DNA of 34,715 bases. It comes from Rhodospirillales bacterium (GTDB taxonomy: Bacteria > Pseudomonadota > Alphaproteobacteria > Rhodospirillales > Magnetospirillaceae). The position numbers were made by a program, and so were the translations under genes. The stretch covers positions 1 to 34,715 of the forward strand of contig JACMKT010000136.1 of the NCBI GenBank assembly GCA_014380005.1, in the 5' to 3' direction. The stretch's first letter is position 1; the number at the start of each line of letters is the position of its first letter. A model generated the notes under the pieces. The model did not search any database, was not told where the DNA came from, and worked only from the letters and a program-made list of their open reading frames with translations. Positions 1-7,685 of the stretch are shown here, piece by piece.

Positions 1-258
1 ACCCGTGGCTGCCTGCGGACCATCGACCGGCGCTTCGGCCTGTCGATGATGCCCCGGACCTTCCCATCGCGCCTGCCCTTGCTGCCGTTGGACCGGATTT
101 GGGCTTGGCCTGCCGATGGGTTGAAGCGGCTTTCGGTCTACGCCACACCGTTATCGCGCATGACCTCAGACCACCTGCCGCTACGCGCCGAGGTCGCATG
201 GGACGCTCATGAGCTGCCGGGTGGCTGGCGTCGCAGGATGTCTATCACCAATGTGTAA
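1..258 (+). CDS. Endonuclease/exonuclease/phosphatase-family protein, C-terminal fragment
   Basis: Reading frame 1 is open from the window edge to a TAA at 256-258, giving the last 85 residues of a protein whose start lies upstream. The fragment carries LPLDRIW followed about 25 residues later by SDHLPLRAEV. This matches the end of the endonuclease/exonuclease/phosphatase (EEP, DNase I-like) fold, where the SDHxP motif supplies the catalytic Asp-His pair and the LDRI strand precedes it. Members act as metal-dependent phosphodiesterases or phosphatases on nucleic acid, lipid or unknown substrates, and the fragment does not show which. No methionine start is needed because the frame is open at base 1. 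The family call is fairly safe; the substrate is unknown. Confidence 0.75.
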   Translation, partial: TRGCLRTIDRRFGLSMMPRTFPSRLPLLPLDRIWAWPADGLKRLSVYATPLSRMTSDHLPLRAEVAWDAHELPGGWRRRMSITNV

Positions 259-521
259 CTGCCACGCGCATAGGGAATCCCAGCCTTGCCGGTGGGTACG
301 GGGGTGATTGAAATGTGCGAGGCGAAAATTAAATACCCGAGTGTGGAGCGATGCCGAGGTAGTTATCGCTACCTTGTTTGAGTTCGATAGGGACACTTCC
401 AAAATATACTACCCATAAAGCGGTACGACGTGCGGGCTATTCTCCGAAAGATGGGTTATGGGGCGTCGAGTTCCACGCTATACCAACATTCGCGGCCAAC
501 GCCGTTTAAGAGGCATTGAAC
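259..521. promoter_or_regulatory. Gene-free region upstream of the NarL-type regulator
   Basis: This 263-bp stretch is richer in A+T than its neighbours, especially around 325-430, and holds no convincing ORF. It should contain the end of the upstream transcript and the promoter of the response regulator. A small hairpin (AGGTAG, loop TTATCG, CTACCT) lies at 357-374 and is followed by TGTTTGAG. It could be a weak terminator, but it lacks a real T tract. I cannot point to a convincing -35/-10 pair. Confidence 0.4.
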
Positions 522-1196
522 ATGGTAGTACTAATCGCCGACGACCATGCCCTGTTCCGGTACGGCATCTCCCTGGCCTTGGAGAGCTTGTACGGGAAGG
601 ACGTGACCATCTTGCAGGCGAGCAATGCGGAAGAGACCCGGCGGATCGCCCACGAGAATCCCAATCTCGACCTGATCCTGTTGGATTTGATGATGCCGGG
701 CCTGAACGGCATCTCGGATTTGAAGAAGTTCATCGACTCGCTGCCCCCCATTCCCGTGGTCATCGTTTCGGGTTCGCGGCAACGCGCCACCATCCGTTCG
801 GCCATCGAATGCGGCGCGCGGGGCTATGTGCTGAAATCCTCCAACGGCGAAATCCTCAAACACGTGCTGCCGCTGGTGCTGTCGGGCGAACTTTACGTGC
901 CGGCGCAAGCGGTCGCCAACGAGGACGTGGGCGAGCAATATGAAGGCTCCCCTCTGGACGAAGCCGGCGATTTCAACCCCGATTTCAAATCGTTGACGCC
1001 GCGCGAGACCCAGGTGCTCAAGCTGTTGACCCTGGGCTATTCCAACAAGGAAATCGCCCGGTCCCTCGGCATGCTGGAAGGCACGGTCAAGGTCCACGTC
1101 AAATCCATCATGAAGAAGCTGGGCGTGAACAACCGCACCCAGGCCGCCATCGCCGCCAACCGCAGCTTCTCCCGCCAGCCCACACCCACCATGTGA
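522..1196 (+). CDS. NarL/FixJ-family response regulator (receiver + LuxR HTH)
   Basis: A 224-aa two-domain regulator. The receiver domain (residues 1-120) has the acidic pair D7/D8, phospho-acceptor D55 in LILLDLMMPG, S83 and K105, so it looks fully functional. The C-terminal LuxR-type helix-turn-helix reads LTPRETQVLKLLTLGYSNKEIA and GTVKVHVKSIMKKLGV, typical of NarL/FixJ DNA-binding domains. The start is set at ATG 522 because AGAGG (509-513) is 8 nt upstream; a TTG at 516 would be too close to that site. A hybrid kinase lies two genes downstream, and its receiver could feed this regulator through an Hpt protein; that link is inference. The C-terminal NRTQAA resembles NRTEAA in the regulator at 10300, suggesting distant paralogy. 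Confidence 0.93.
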   Translation: MVVLIADDHALFRYGISLALESLYGKDVTILQASNAEETRRIAHENPNLDLILLDLMMPGLNGISDLKKFIDSLPPIPVVIVSGSRQRATIRSAIECGARGYVLKSSNGEILKHVLPLVLSGELYVPAQAVANEDVGEQYEGSPLDEAGDFNPDFKSLTPRETQVLKLLTLGYSNKEIARSLGMLEGTVKVHVKSIMKKLGVNNRTQAAIAANRSFSRQPTPTM

Positions 1197-1312
1197 CCGT
1201 GGCCTCCCTCGATTCCGCCGGGGGAGGGCTGCGTTCCAACTGCTCGCATCCCCACACTCGCCACCGCGCTGCCGTCATGGTTGAATGCTCGGGTTGAGTA
1301 GAGGGAAAGCCC

Positions 1313-2098
1313 ATGAGCGAGAACAGCCTGCGGATCACTGTGTCCGGCCCGGTGGCGACCGTCACCCTGAGCCGGCCCCAGGTGCACAACGCCCTGGATG
1401 AACTGTTGCTGGGCAATCTGACCCAGGCCTTCCAAAAATTGGCGGTGGCCGAGGCCGTCCGCGTCATCGTGCTGGAGGCCGAGGGTAAAAGCTTTTGTGC
1501 CGGTGCCGACGTGAATTGGATGCGCCGTGCTGCCGATCTGGGGCGCGAGGACAATCAGCGTGACGCCATGCTGCTGGCGGTGGCGATTGACGCAATCGAC
1601 CGCTGCCCCAAGCCGGTAGTCGCCGTGGTGCAAGGCGCTGCCCTGGGCGGCGGTGTCGGCCTGGTCGCCGCCTGCGACATGGTCATCGCCGCCGAGGACG
1701 CGTCGTTTGCCCTGACCGAAGTGCGCCTGGGGCTGGAACCCAGCGTCATCGGCCCGGTCTGCATCGCCGCCATGGGCGCGCGCGCCTGTCGCCGCTATTT
1801 CCTGACCGCCGAACGCTTCGACGCCCGCGAGGCCTGCCGTCTGGGTCTGGTTCACGCCGTGGTGCCCGCCGACAAGCTGGCGGAGGCCCGCGACCATATC
1901 GTCGAGTCCTGCCTGAAAGGCGCCCCCGGCGCCCAGGCCGCCGCCAAGGAACTGATCCGCATCGTCCGCGATACCGAGGCCGGTCCCGACCTCATGCGCC
2001 TGACTGCCCACCGCATCGCCGAACAGCGCGCCGGCGACGAGGGACGGGAAGGGCTGGCCGCGTTTATGGACAAGCGCAAGCCGGCCTGGGTCCCGTAA
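1313..2098 (+). CDS. Enoyl-CoA hydratase/isomerase family, methylglutaconyl-CoA hydratase-like
   Basis: This 261-aa crotonase-fold enzyme has the oxyanion-hole segments KSFCAGADVNWM and GAALGGGVGL. The first catalytic glutamate of classical enoyl-CoA hydratase (GGGxE) is replaced by glycine (GGGVG), while the second is kept in the LTEVRLGL segment. The FCAGADxNWM plus GGGVGL pattern is what I associate with bacterial methylglutaconyl-CoA hydratases (LiuC/GnyH) of leucine degradation, which hydrate 3-methylglutaconyl-CoA to HMG-CoA. The next enzyme, HMG-CoA lyase, is encoded about 20 kb away at 22507. Other Liu genes (isovaleryl-CoA dehydrogenase, methylcrotonyl-CoA carboxylase) are not in the window. 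The start ATG at 1313 follows a purine-rich GAGGGAAAG. Family certain; exact substrate moderately sure. Confidence 0.85.
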   Translation: MSENSLRITVSGPVATVTLSRPQVHNALDELLLGNLTQAFQKLAVAEAVRVIVLEAEGKSFCAGADVNWMRRAADLGREDNQRDAMLLAVAIDAIDRCPKPVVAVVQGAALGGGVGLVAACDMVIAAEDASFALTEVRLGLEPSVIGPVCIAAMGARACRRYFLTAERFDAREACRLGLVHAVVPADKLAEARDHIVESCLKGAPGAQAAAKELIRIVRDTEAGPDLMRLTAHRIAEQRAGDEGREGLAAFMDKRKPAWVP

Positions 2099-2206
2099 GC
2101 CACGCACAGTGAGTGCGCGCCCGCGAAGGAGGGCGGCATTCCCCCTGAAGCCGTGCGCGCGACGCTCTTATCAAATATTCAACGGGTGAACATGTCGTTC
2201 AACGAG

Positions 2207-2220
2207 ACCCCCGCGGGGGT
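2207..2220. repeat. Perfect 14-bp palindrome before the hybrid kinase
   Basis: ACCCCCGCGGGGGT is self-complementary and lies 3 nt upstream of the AAGGGAG ribosome-binding site of the kinase gene. It could be an operator, or at RNA level a compact structure affecting translation initiation. No T tract follows, so it is not a classical terminator. Confidence 0.5.
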
Positions 2221-2235
2221 TCAAAGGGAGCGCAC

Positions 2236-4788
2236 TTGCACTCATTCGCACGGTTCCGGGGCGGCTTGCGGCGCCACCTTGTGCTTCTCGTCCTGGTCAC
2301 CCTGGTTCCCATGTTGCTGTGGGCGGCCGGCCTGACCCTGTGGAGCTCTCTGCAAGAGCGCCGGACCATGGAGCGGGGCCTGAGCGAGACCGCGCGCGCC
2401 CTGACCATCGCCGTGGAACAGGAAATCCGCCTGACCATGGCGGCTTTGGACAGTGCCGCCCTGTCGCCCGCTTTGGTGAACGACGATGTGCCAGCCTTCG
2501 CCGATGCGGCGCGCCGTTTGGCGGCCATTCACCCTGAATGGAACAATACGGTTCTGTACGACGCGAACGGCCAGCAGGTGCAGAACAGCCTGCGGCCACA
2601 CGGCACCATGCTGCCCGCCTTGTCCGAACCGGGTTACGAGGAGGCCGCCAAGGCGGTGCGCACGGTCATCGAGACGGGGCGCCCGGCAGTGTCCAACCTG
2701 TTTTATGGCCAGATATCGGGCACCAACGTCCTGCTGGTGGCGGTGCCCGTGCGCAACCGCGCCGGCCTGCTGGCCCATGTGCTGGCCGCCGCCATCCGCC
2801 CCGAACGTCTAGGCGACCTGCTGGCGGCCCAGCAAATGCCCGAAGGGTGGTTCGCCAGCGTTATCGACAGTGCTGGAATCGCCATCACCCGTGTACCCGG
2901 GCACGATCAGGTCTCCGGCCTTCTGGTGCCGGATTGGGTCCGCGCCAATCTGGCCGCCGCACCCCACGGCATCGCCAACGGGACCTCCCTGGTGGGCGAC
3001 AAGGTGACGGTGGCGTATGAACGCTCGAATCTGACCGGCTGGAGCGTGATCTTCGGCGCCAATCGCAGTCTGTTCCATGCCAATCTGCGCGGCTCGTTGG
3101 TGGTGACAGTGGGGTTCGGCGCGTTGGTGCTGGCGGGGTCGTTGTTGCTGGCCTTCGCCATGGCCCGGCGCATTCTTGGGCCGGTGCAGGCGCTGACGGC
3201 GGCGGCGAGGCCGTTCATTGAGGACCGCAAGGTAGCGGGCAGCATCTTCGGCATCGCCGAGTTGGATGCCATGCATCAGGCGCTGGACGTGCTGACCGGC
3301 GAACTGGCCAAGACCCAGCAGCACTTCCTGACCTTCTTCTCGGCGGCGCCGGTCATGCTGTTCGTCCAGGACGAGGCTGGCCGGCTGATCGCGGTGAACG
3401 ATGCCTGGCTGCGCACCCTGGGCTATGATCATGACGAGGTGCTGGGCCGCTGCCCATGGGAATTCCATACCGAACAGTCGCGCGCCTATGGCGAGGCGGT
3501 GGTGTGGCCGGACTTCCTGAAGCGCGGTCAGATGGATGCCGTGTGGGGCGAGGTCCTGACCAAAACCGGCGAGGTGCGCGACGTACTGGTTTCGCTGCGC
3601 GCCGACCGTGACGGGGATGGCCACATCATACGCACCATCGGCGCGGTGCAAGACGTCACCGAGCAGCGCCGGGCCGAGAATGCCCTGGCCCGCGCGGTGG
3701 AAGAGGCCGAGCGCGCCAATGATTCAAAGACCCGCTTCCTGGCTGCCGCGAGTCACGATCTGCGCCAGCCCTTGCAGGCATTGGCGCTGTATCTCGGGGT
3801 GCTGAAGGCCCGGCTTAATGGCCGCGAGGAACAGGTGATGGACGCCGTCGGCCAGTGCATCGAAGCCCTGACCGGCCTGTTGAACGACATGCTGGACGTG
3901 GCCCGCCTGGATGCGGGCGTCATCACTCCCAAATTGGCCGAAGTGCCGGTCAACCGCCTGCTGGAGCGGGTGGCGGCGGCGTGGCGCATCCAGGCCGAAG
4001 CCAAGGGCCTGCGGTTGGAGGTGGTCGCCTCGGACAAGGTGGTGCACACTGACCCGGCGCTCATGGACCGGGTGCTGTCCAATCTGGTCGCCAACGCGGT
4101 GCGCTATACCGAGCACGGGCGCATCCTGGTGGGCTGCCGGACCGCCGGTCCCGGTCAGGTGCGCCTTGAGGTGTGGGACACCGGCATCGGCATCCCCAAT
4201 GACAAGCTGGGCGAAATCTTCGAGGAATTCCGCCAGTTGGGCAACCCCGAGCGGCGCCGTGACCGGGGCACCGGGTTGGGCCTTGCCATCGTCCAGCGCA
4301 TCGCTGATTTGCTGGGCCATCGCCTCTGCGTGCGCTCGGTGGCGGGCAAGGGCTCGGTGTTCACTGTGACCGTGCCCGCTGCGCCCGCCTGCAGCCTGGA
4401 GGTAACCGTCGCCCCCGAAAGCCACGACGAGGCCCGCCGCATTCTGGTGGTGGACGACGAAATCCACGTGCGCAACGCGCTGGAACTGGTCCTGGGCGAA
4501 ATGGGCCATCGGGTCGAGGGCGTCGAGACGGTGGAGGACGCAGTGCAAAGCACCAAGCGCCACCGTCCCGAACTGGTCATCGCCGATTTCCGCTTGGCCG
4601 ACGGTAAAACCGGCATCGACGTCATCCGCGCCGTACGCGGCCAATGCGGTAATCAGGTCCCGGCGGTGGTGCTGACCGGCGATACCGACCCGGCCACCAT
4701 CCGCCGTATCGTGGGCGAGGGGCTGCATCTGCTGCACAAGCCCGTCCAATTGGAGGCGTTGCGGGCGTTCTTGAAGCACGTGGCTTGA
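2236..4788 (+). CDS. Membrane hybrid histidine kinase (extracytoplasmic sensor-PAS-HisKA-HATPase-REC)
   Basis: An 850-aa hybrid sensor kinase. Transmembrane segments at about residues 14-36 and 287-309 enclose a roughly 250-residue periplasmic region resembling a double-Cache sensor. A PAS domain follows (about 360-480, ending IGAVQDVTEQRR). The dimerisation helix carries H507 in SHDLRQPLQALALYL, a variant H-box of a distinct hybrid-kinase subgroup. The ATPase domain shows NLVANAVRYTE, DTGIGIP and GTGLGLAIVQRI. The terminal receiver has D740/D741, phospho-acceptor D784 and K835. No Hpt domain is fused, so onward transfer needs a separate Hpt; one is encoded at 22084. The start is a TTG at 2236 with AAGGGAG at 2224-2230. 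The protein is paralogous to the kinase at 7675-9603 from HisKA through REC, but the sensors differ. Confidence 0.92.
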   Translation: MHSFARFRGGLRRHLVLLVLVTLVPMLLWAAGLTLWSSLQERRTMERGLSETARALTIAVEQEIRLTMAALDSAALSPALVNDDVPAFADAARRLAAIHPEWNNTVLYDANGQQVQNSLRPHGTMLPALSEPGYEEAAKAVRTVIETGRPAVSNLFYGQISGTNVLLVAVPVRNRAGLLAHVLAAAIRPERLGDLLAAQQMPEGWFASVIDSAGIAITRVPGHDQVSGLLVPDWVRANLAAAPHGIANGTSLVGDKVTVAYERSNLTGWSVIFGANRSLFHANLRGSLVVTVGFGALVLAGSLLLAFAMARRILGPVQALTAAARPFIEDRKVAGSIFGIAELDAMHQALDVLTGELAKTQQHFLTFFSAAPVMLFVQDEAGRLIAVNDAWLRTLGYDHDEVLGRCPWEFHTEQSRAYGEAVVWPDFLKRGQMDAVWGEVLTKTGEVRDVLVSLRADRDGDGHIIRTIGAVQDVTEQRRAENALARAVEEAERANDSKTRFLAAASHDLRQPLQALALYLGVLKARLNGREEQVMDAVGQCIEALTGLLNDMLDVARLDAGVITPKLAEVPVNRLLERVAAAWRIQAEAKGLRLEVVASDKVVHTDPALMDRVLSNLVANAVRYTEHGRILVGCRTAGPGQVRLEVWDTGIGIPNDKLGEIFEEFRQLGNPERRRDRGTGLGLAIVQRIADLLGHRLCVRSVAGKGSVFTVTVPAAPACSLEVTVAPESHDEARRILVVDDEIHVRNALELVLGEMGHRVEGVETVEDAVQSTKRHRPELVIADFRLADGKTGIDVIRAVRGQCGNQVPAVVLTGDTDPATIRRIVGEGLHLLHKPVQLEALRAFLKHVA

Positions 4789-4796
4789 GGTTTTGT

Positions 4797-4857
4797 TTTA
4801 GCCCCTCGCCGGGCGCGCCTATCCAGGCGCTTGGCCGCCGCCTCAATGGCGGCCAAG
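4797..4857 (+). repeat. Interspersed structured repeat, copy 1
   Basis: The element begins TTTAGCCCCTCGCCGGGC and contains hairpin 1 (GCGCCT-ATCC-AGGCGC, 4815-4830) and hairpin 2 (TTGGCCGCC, loop GCCTCAAT, GGCGGCCAA, 4831-4856). A second copy lies at 27832-27890 with the same consensus and loop ATCC but a different, still fully paired, first stem. It starts 8 nt after the kinase stop codon. It could be a REP-like palindromic element or a structured RNA 3' end. The CCTTAAGG palindrome at 4863-4870 follows. Confidence 0.7.
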
Positions 4858-4918
4858 GTTGACCTTAAGGCCGTTGCCTGCTTCCCTAAGGGCTTCACGC
4901 CACACGCGGGAGACACGC

Positions 4919-6031
4919 ATGCTTGCCGAATGCCTTGCCGGCACCAGGGTGCTTGACCTGACCCAATACATCCCCGGTCCCTTCGCTACCCAATGGCTGT
5001 CGGATCTGGGCGCCGAGGTGGTCAAGATCGAGCCGCCGGCGGGTGATCCCATGCGCACCATGGGGCCGCTGGATGCGGACGGCACCACGGTTTTCTACAA
5101 GCTCGCCAACCGCAACAAATCCGTGGTGATGCTGGATTTGAAAAGCGAGCACGGCAAGGCCGCTTTCGCCAAGCTGGTGGAAAAGGCCGATGTGCTGCTG
5201 GAGGCCTATCGCCCCGGCGTGCTGACCCGGCTGGGCTTTGGGCCGGAGGTGCTGGACGGCCTTAACCCCAAGCTGATCCATTGCTCGCTGTCCGGGTACG
5301 GCCAGACCGGCCCCATGGCCCCCGCCGCCGGTCACGACCTCACCTATATGGCGCTGACCGGCGGGCTGTTCGCCAGCGGCACCAGCGAGCGCCCGGTGAT
5401 GACCTTCCCGCCCTTGGCCGATCATGCCGGGGCCATGCTGACCATGACCGCCATCCTGGCCGCTCTGGTGCGCCGGGGCACCACCGGCAAGGGCGCGCGG
5501 CTGGATGTCAGCCTGTCGGAAGCGGCGCTGGCGTGGATGCCCGGCGCCCTGACCGGCGCCCATCGCTGGGGCGCGGAAAAGCGCGAAGAAGGGCTGATCA
5601 ATGGCGGCGCCGCGTTCTACCGCATCTACCAGACCCGGGATGGCCGCTTCGTCGCCTTGGCGGCGCTGGAGGAAAAGTTCTGGCAGAAATTCTGCGACAC
5701 CGTGGGCCGCACCGAATGGGTCCATCGTCACGGTGAAACCTTGCCGCAGACCGAGTTGATTGCCGAACTGGACGCCCTGTTCCTGACCCGCACCCGTGAT
5801 GAATGGGTGGCGCTGCTCAAGCCCGCCGATTGCTGTTTCGAGCCGGTGCTGGAGCCGGGCGAGGTGGCCGCGCACCCGCAATGGAAGGACCGCGAGCTGG
5901 TTCAGTCCAATGTGGATAGTGACAGGCTGGTGGAGGTGTTGCTGCCGGTGCTGCTGGACGGCGCCCGCGCGCTGCACCGCCGCCCGTTCAAGCTGGATAG
6001 TGCCGAAGGAGTGCTGGCGGGATGGCGCTAG
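4919..6031 (+). CDS. CaiB/BaiF family III CoA-transferase, alpha-methylacyl-CoA racemase-like
   Basis: A 370-aa family III CoA-transferase-fold protein, starting LAGTRVLDLTQYIPGPF. Three residues fall where mycobacterial alpha-methylacyl-CoA racemase (MCR) has its catalytic set: H139 in AGHDLTYMALTG, D168 in LADHAGAML and E251 in LAALEEKFW. The spacing (29 and 83 residues) is close to that of MCR (30 and 85). I therefore favour racemisation of a 2-methyl-branched acyl-CoA over CoA transfer, although a transferase cannot be excluded. The start is ATG 4919, preceded by GGGAG at 4908-4912; an upstream in-frame TTG at 4859 has no ribosome-binding site and would overlap the repeat. The last 10 nt overlap cobC, pointing to an operon with cobC and the HAD gene. 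Confidence 0.87.
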   Translation: MLAECLAGTRVLDLTQYIPGPFATQWLSDLGAEVVKIEPPAGDPMRTMGPLDADGTTVFYKLANRNKSVVMLDLKSEHGKAAFAKLVEKADVLLEAYRPGVLTRLGFGPEVLDGLNPKLIHCSLSGYGQTGPMAPAAGHDLTYMALTGGLFASGTSERPVMTFPPLADHAGAMLTMTAILAALVRRGTTGKGARLDVSLSEAALAWMPGALTGAHRWGAEKREEGLINGGAAFYRIYQTRDGRFVALAALEEKFWQKFCDTVGRTEWVHRHGETLPQTELIAELDALFLTRTRDEWVALLKPADCCFEPVLEPGEVAAHPQWKDRELVQSNVDSDRLVEVLLPVLLDGARALHRRPFKLDSAEGVLAGWR

Positions 6032-6993
6032 GTCTGCCCATCCACGGCGGCGACCTTGCCGGGGCGGAAGCCCGTTGGGGCCGTCCGGCGGCGGGTTGGC
6101 TGGATTTGTCCACCGGCATCAATCCATGGCCCTATACGCTGCCGTCCCTGCCGGCTGAGGCCTGGACCCGCCTGCCCGGTGGGGCGGAGGACGCGGCTTT
6201 GCGCGCCGCCGCCGCCCGGCGCTTCGGCACCGATCCCGCCCAAATTCTGGCCGCCCCCGGCACCAGCGCCTTGATCCAGGCCCTGCCGCGCACCCGTCCG
6301 CCCGGCCCGGTGGCGGTGGTCGGCCCCACCTATGGCGAGCACGCCCGCGCCTGGGCCGCCGCCGGCCATACCGTGACCGAAATTGCCACCTTGGATGAAG
6401 CGGATGCCCCGGTGGTGGTGGTGGTCAATCCCAACAATCCCGATGGCCGCGTGGCCGCTCCTGCCGCCCTGTTGGCCCGCGTCAAGCCCGGCGCCCTGCT
6501 GGTGGTGGACGAGGCGTTCGGCGATATGGCCCCCGCCTTGTCGGTGGCGCCGCTTCTTCGTCCCGGCATGGTGGTGCTGCGCTCCTTCGGCAAGTTCTAC
6601 GGCCTTGCCGGTCTGCGCTTGGGCTTCGTCCTCGGCCTGCCCGAGATATTGGCCCCGGTGGCGGCGCAATTGGGACCGTGGCCGGTCTCCGGCCCGGCCC
6701 TGGCCGTGGGCGCGGCGGCATTGTCCGACGATGCCTGGGGCGACGCCATGATTGCCCGGCTGGCCCAATGGTCCGAACGGCTGGACGGCGTGCTGGCGGC
6801 GGGCGGTTTGACGGTGACCGGCGGCACCAGCCTGTTCCGCTTGGCCTCCCATCCCCAGGCCGCATCCCTGTACGACCTGCTGGGCCGCGCCGGAATTCTG
6901 GTGCGTGCGTTCGAAAACCGCCCCCATCTGCTGCGCTTCGGCTTGCCTGCCCATGAGGCGGACTTGGTCCGTCTGGCCCAAGCCTTAACATGA
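6022..6993 (+). CDS. cobC: L-threonine-O-3-phosphate decarboxylase-like aminotransferase CobC
   Basis: A 323-aa fold-type I PLP enzyme of the histidinol-phosphate aminotransferase/CobC branch. HGGDLAGAEARWG and WLDLSTGINPWPY at the N-terminus are the hallmark of alphaproteobacterial CobC. NPNNPDGR (136-143), VVDEAFGDM and the PLP lysine K191 in RSFGKFYGLAGLRLG complete the active site. CobC (CobD in Salmonella naming) makes the aminopropanol-phosphate arm of cobalamin from threonine phosphate, or acts at that point of the pathway in the cytoplasm. No other cobalamin gene is in the window: the upstream partner is a CoA racemase (10-nt overlap) and the downstream one a HAD phosphatase (ATGA, 4-nt overlap). 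Length is near the family norm of about 330. Confidence 0.85.
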   Translation: MALGLPIHGGDLAGAEARWGRPAAGWLDLSTGINPWPYTLPSLPAEAWTRLPGGAEDAALRAAAARRFGTDPAQILAAPGTSALIQALPRTRPPGPVAVVGPTYGEHARAWAAAGHTVTEIATLDEADAPVVVVVNPNNPDGRVAAPAALLARVKPGALLVVDEAFGDMAPALSVAPLLRPGMVVLRSFGKFYGLAGLRLGFVLGLPEILAPVAAQLGPWPVSGPALAVGAAALSDDAWGDAMIARLAQWSERLDGVLAAGGLTVTGGTSLFRLASHPQAASLYDLLGRAGILVRAFENRPHLLRFGLPAHEADLVRLAQALT

Positions 6994-7685
6994 TCACCGC
7001 CATCGCCTTCGACGGCGACGACACCCTGTGGCACAACGAGCCGCTGTTTTGGGCCTCGACCCAGCGGTTCCAGGAATTGCTGGCGCCCTATTCCGACCCC
7101 GCCGCCCTGGCCGAGCGCCTGACCGCCACCGAGATCGCCAATCTGGGGCTGTTCGGCTACGGCATTAAAGGCTTCGTGCTGTCCATGATCGAAACCGCCA
7201 TCCAGGTCTCGGGCGGGCAGGTGCCCAATGGTGTGATTCAGGAATTCCTTGATCGCGGCAAGCATATGCTGGCCCATCCGGTGCACCTGCTGGACGGCGT
7301 CGCCGAGGCGGTGGCCGCCGTGCGTGCCCGTGGCGTCACCGTGATGCTGATCACCAAGGGCGATCTGTTCGACCAGGAAAGCAAGCTGGCGCGCTCTGGT
7401 CTGGCAGAGCTGTTCGACGTGGTGGAGATCGTCAGCGAAAAGGATGCCGGAACCTACAAACGCGTGCTCGCCCGCCAGGGCATCGCGCCCGAGCAGACGG
7501 TGATGGTGGGCAATTCCGTGCGCTCGGATGTCCTGCCCATGCTGGAATCCGGCGGCTGGGCGGTGCATCTGCCCTATGCCAGCACCTGGGTTCACGAACA
7601 CGCCGACGCCCCCACGGGCCATGCGCGCTACCGCAGGATCGGCGGGATGGCGGAGTTAGCCGGGGTGCTGGACGCTATCGCCTAA
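6990..7685 (+). CDS. HAD-superfamily hydrolase (probable phosphatase)
   Basis: A 231-aa haloacid-dehalogenase-type hydrolase. Motif I is FDGDDTLWHNE, a DxDDT variant of the usual DxDGT. Motif II is in VTVMLITKGD, a motif III lysine lies in DAGTYKRVL, and motif IV is VGNSVRSDV. The helical insertion between motifs I and II (about residues 15-100) fits a subfamily I cap. Such enzymes remove phosphate from small metabolites; the substrate cannot be read from sequence. The start ATG overlaps the cobC stop as ATGA, so translation is probably coupled. One could speculate that it acts on a phosphorylated intermediate next to CobC, but nothing in the sequence shows this. Its 3' end overlaps the convergent kinase gene by 11 bp, leaving no room for a terminator. 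Confidence 0.88.
   Translation: MITAIAFDGDDTLWHNEPLFWASTQRFQELLAPYSDPAALAERLTATEIANLGLFGYGIKGFVLSMIETAIQVSGGQVPNGVIQEFLDRGKHMLAHPVHLLDGVAEAVAAVRARGVTVMLITKGDLFDQESKLARSGLAELFDVVEIVSEKDAGTYKRVLARQGIAPEQTVMVGNSVRSDVLPMLESGGWAVHLPYASTWVHEHADAPTGHARYRRIGGMAELAGVLDAIA

Noticed and set aside
181-402. Short minus-strand ORF at the left end
   Set aside because: It overlaps the EEP fragment, has no ribosome-binding site and no recognisable motif.
1198-1312. Terminator after the NarL regulator
   Set aside because: CCTCCC...GGGAGG can pair but the loop is long and no T tract follows; read-through into the crotonase gene remains possible.
4895-5977. Long antisense ORFs (for example opposite the CoA racemase, cobC, maeB and AsmA)
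   Set aside because: These have His/Gln/Gly- or Arg/Pro-rich compositions typical of reverse-strand readings of GC-rich genes and show no domain motif.
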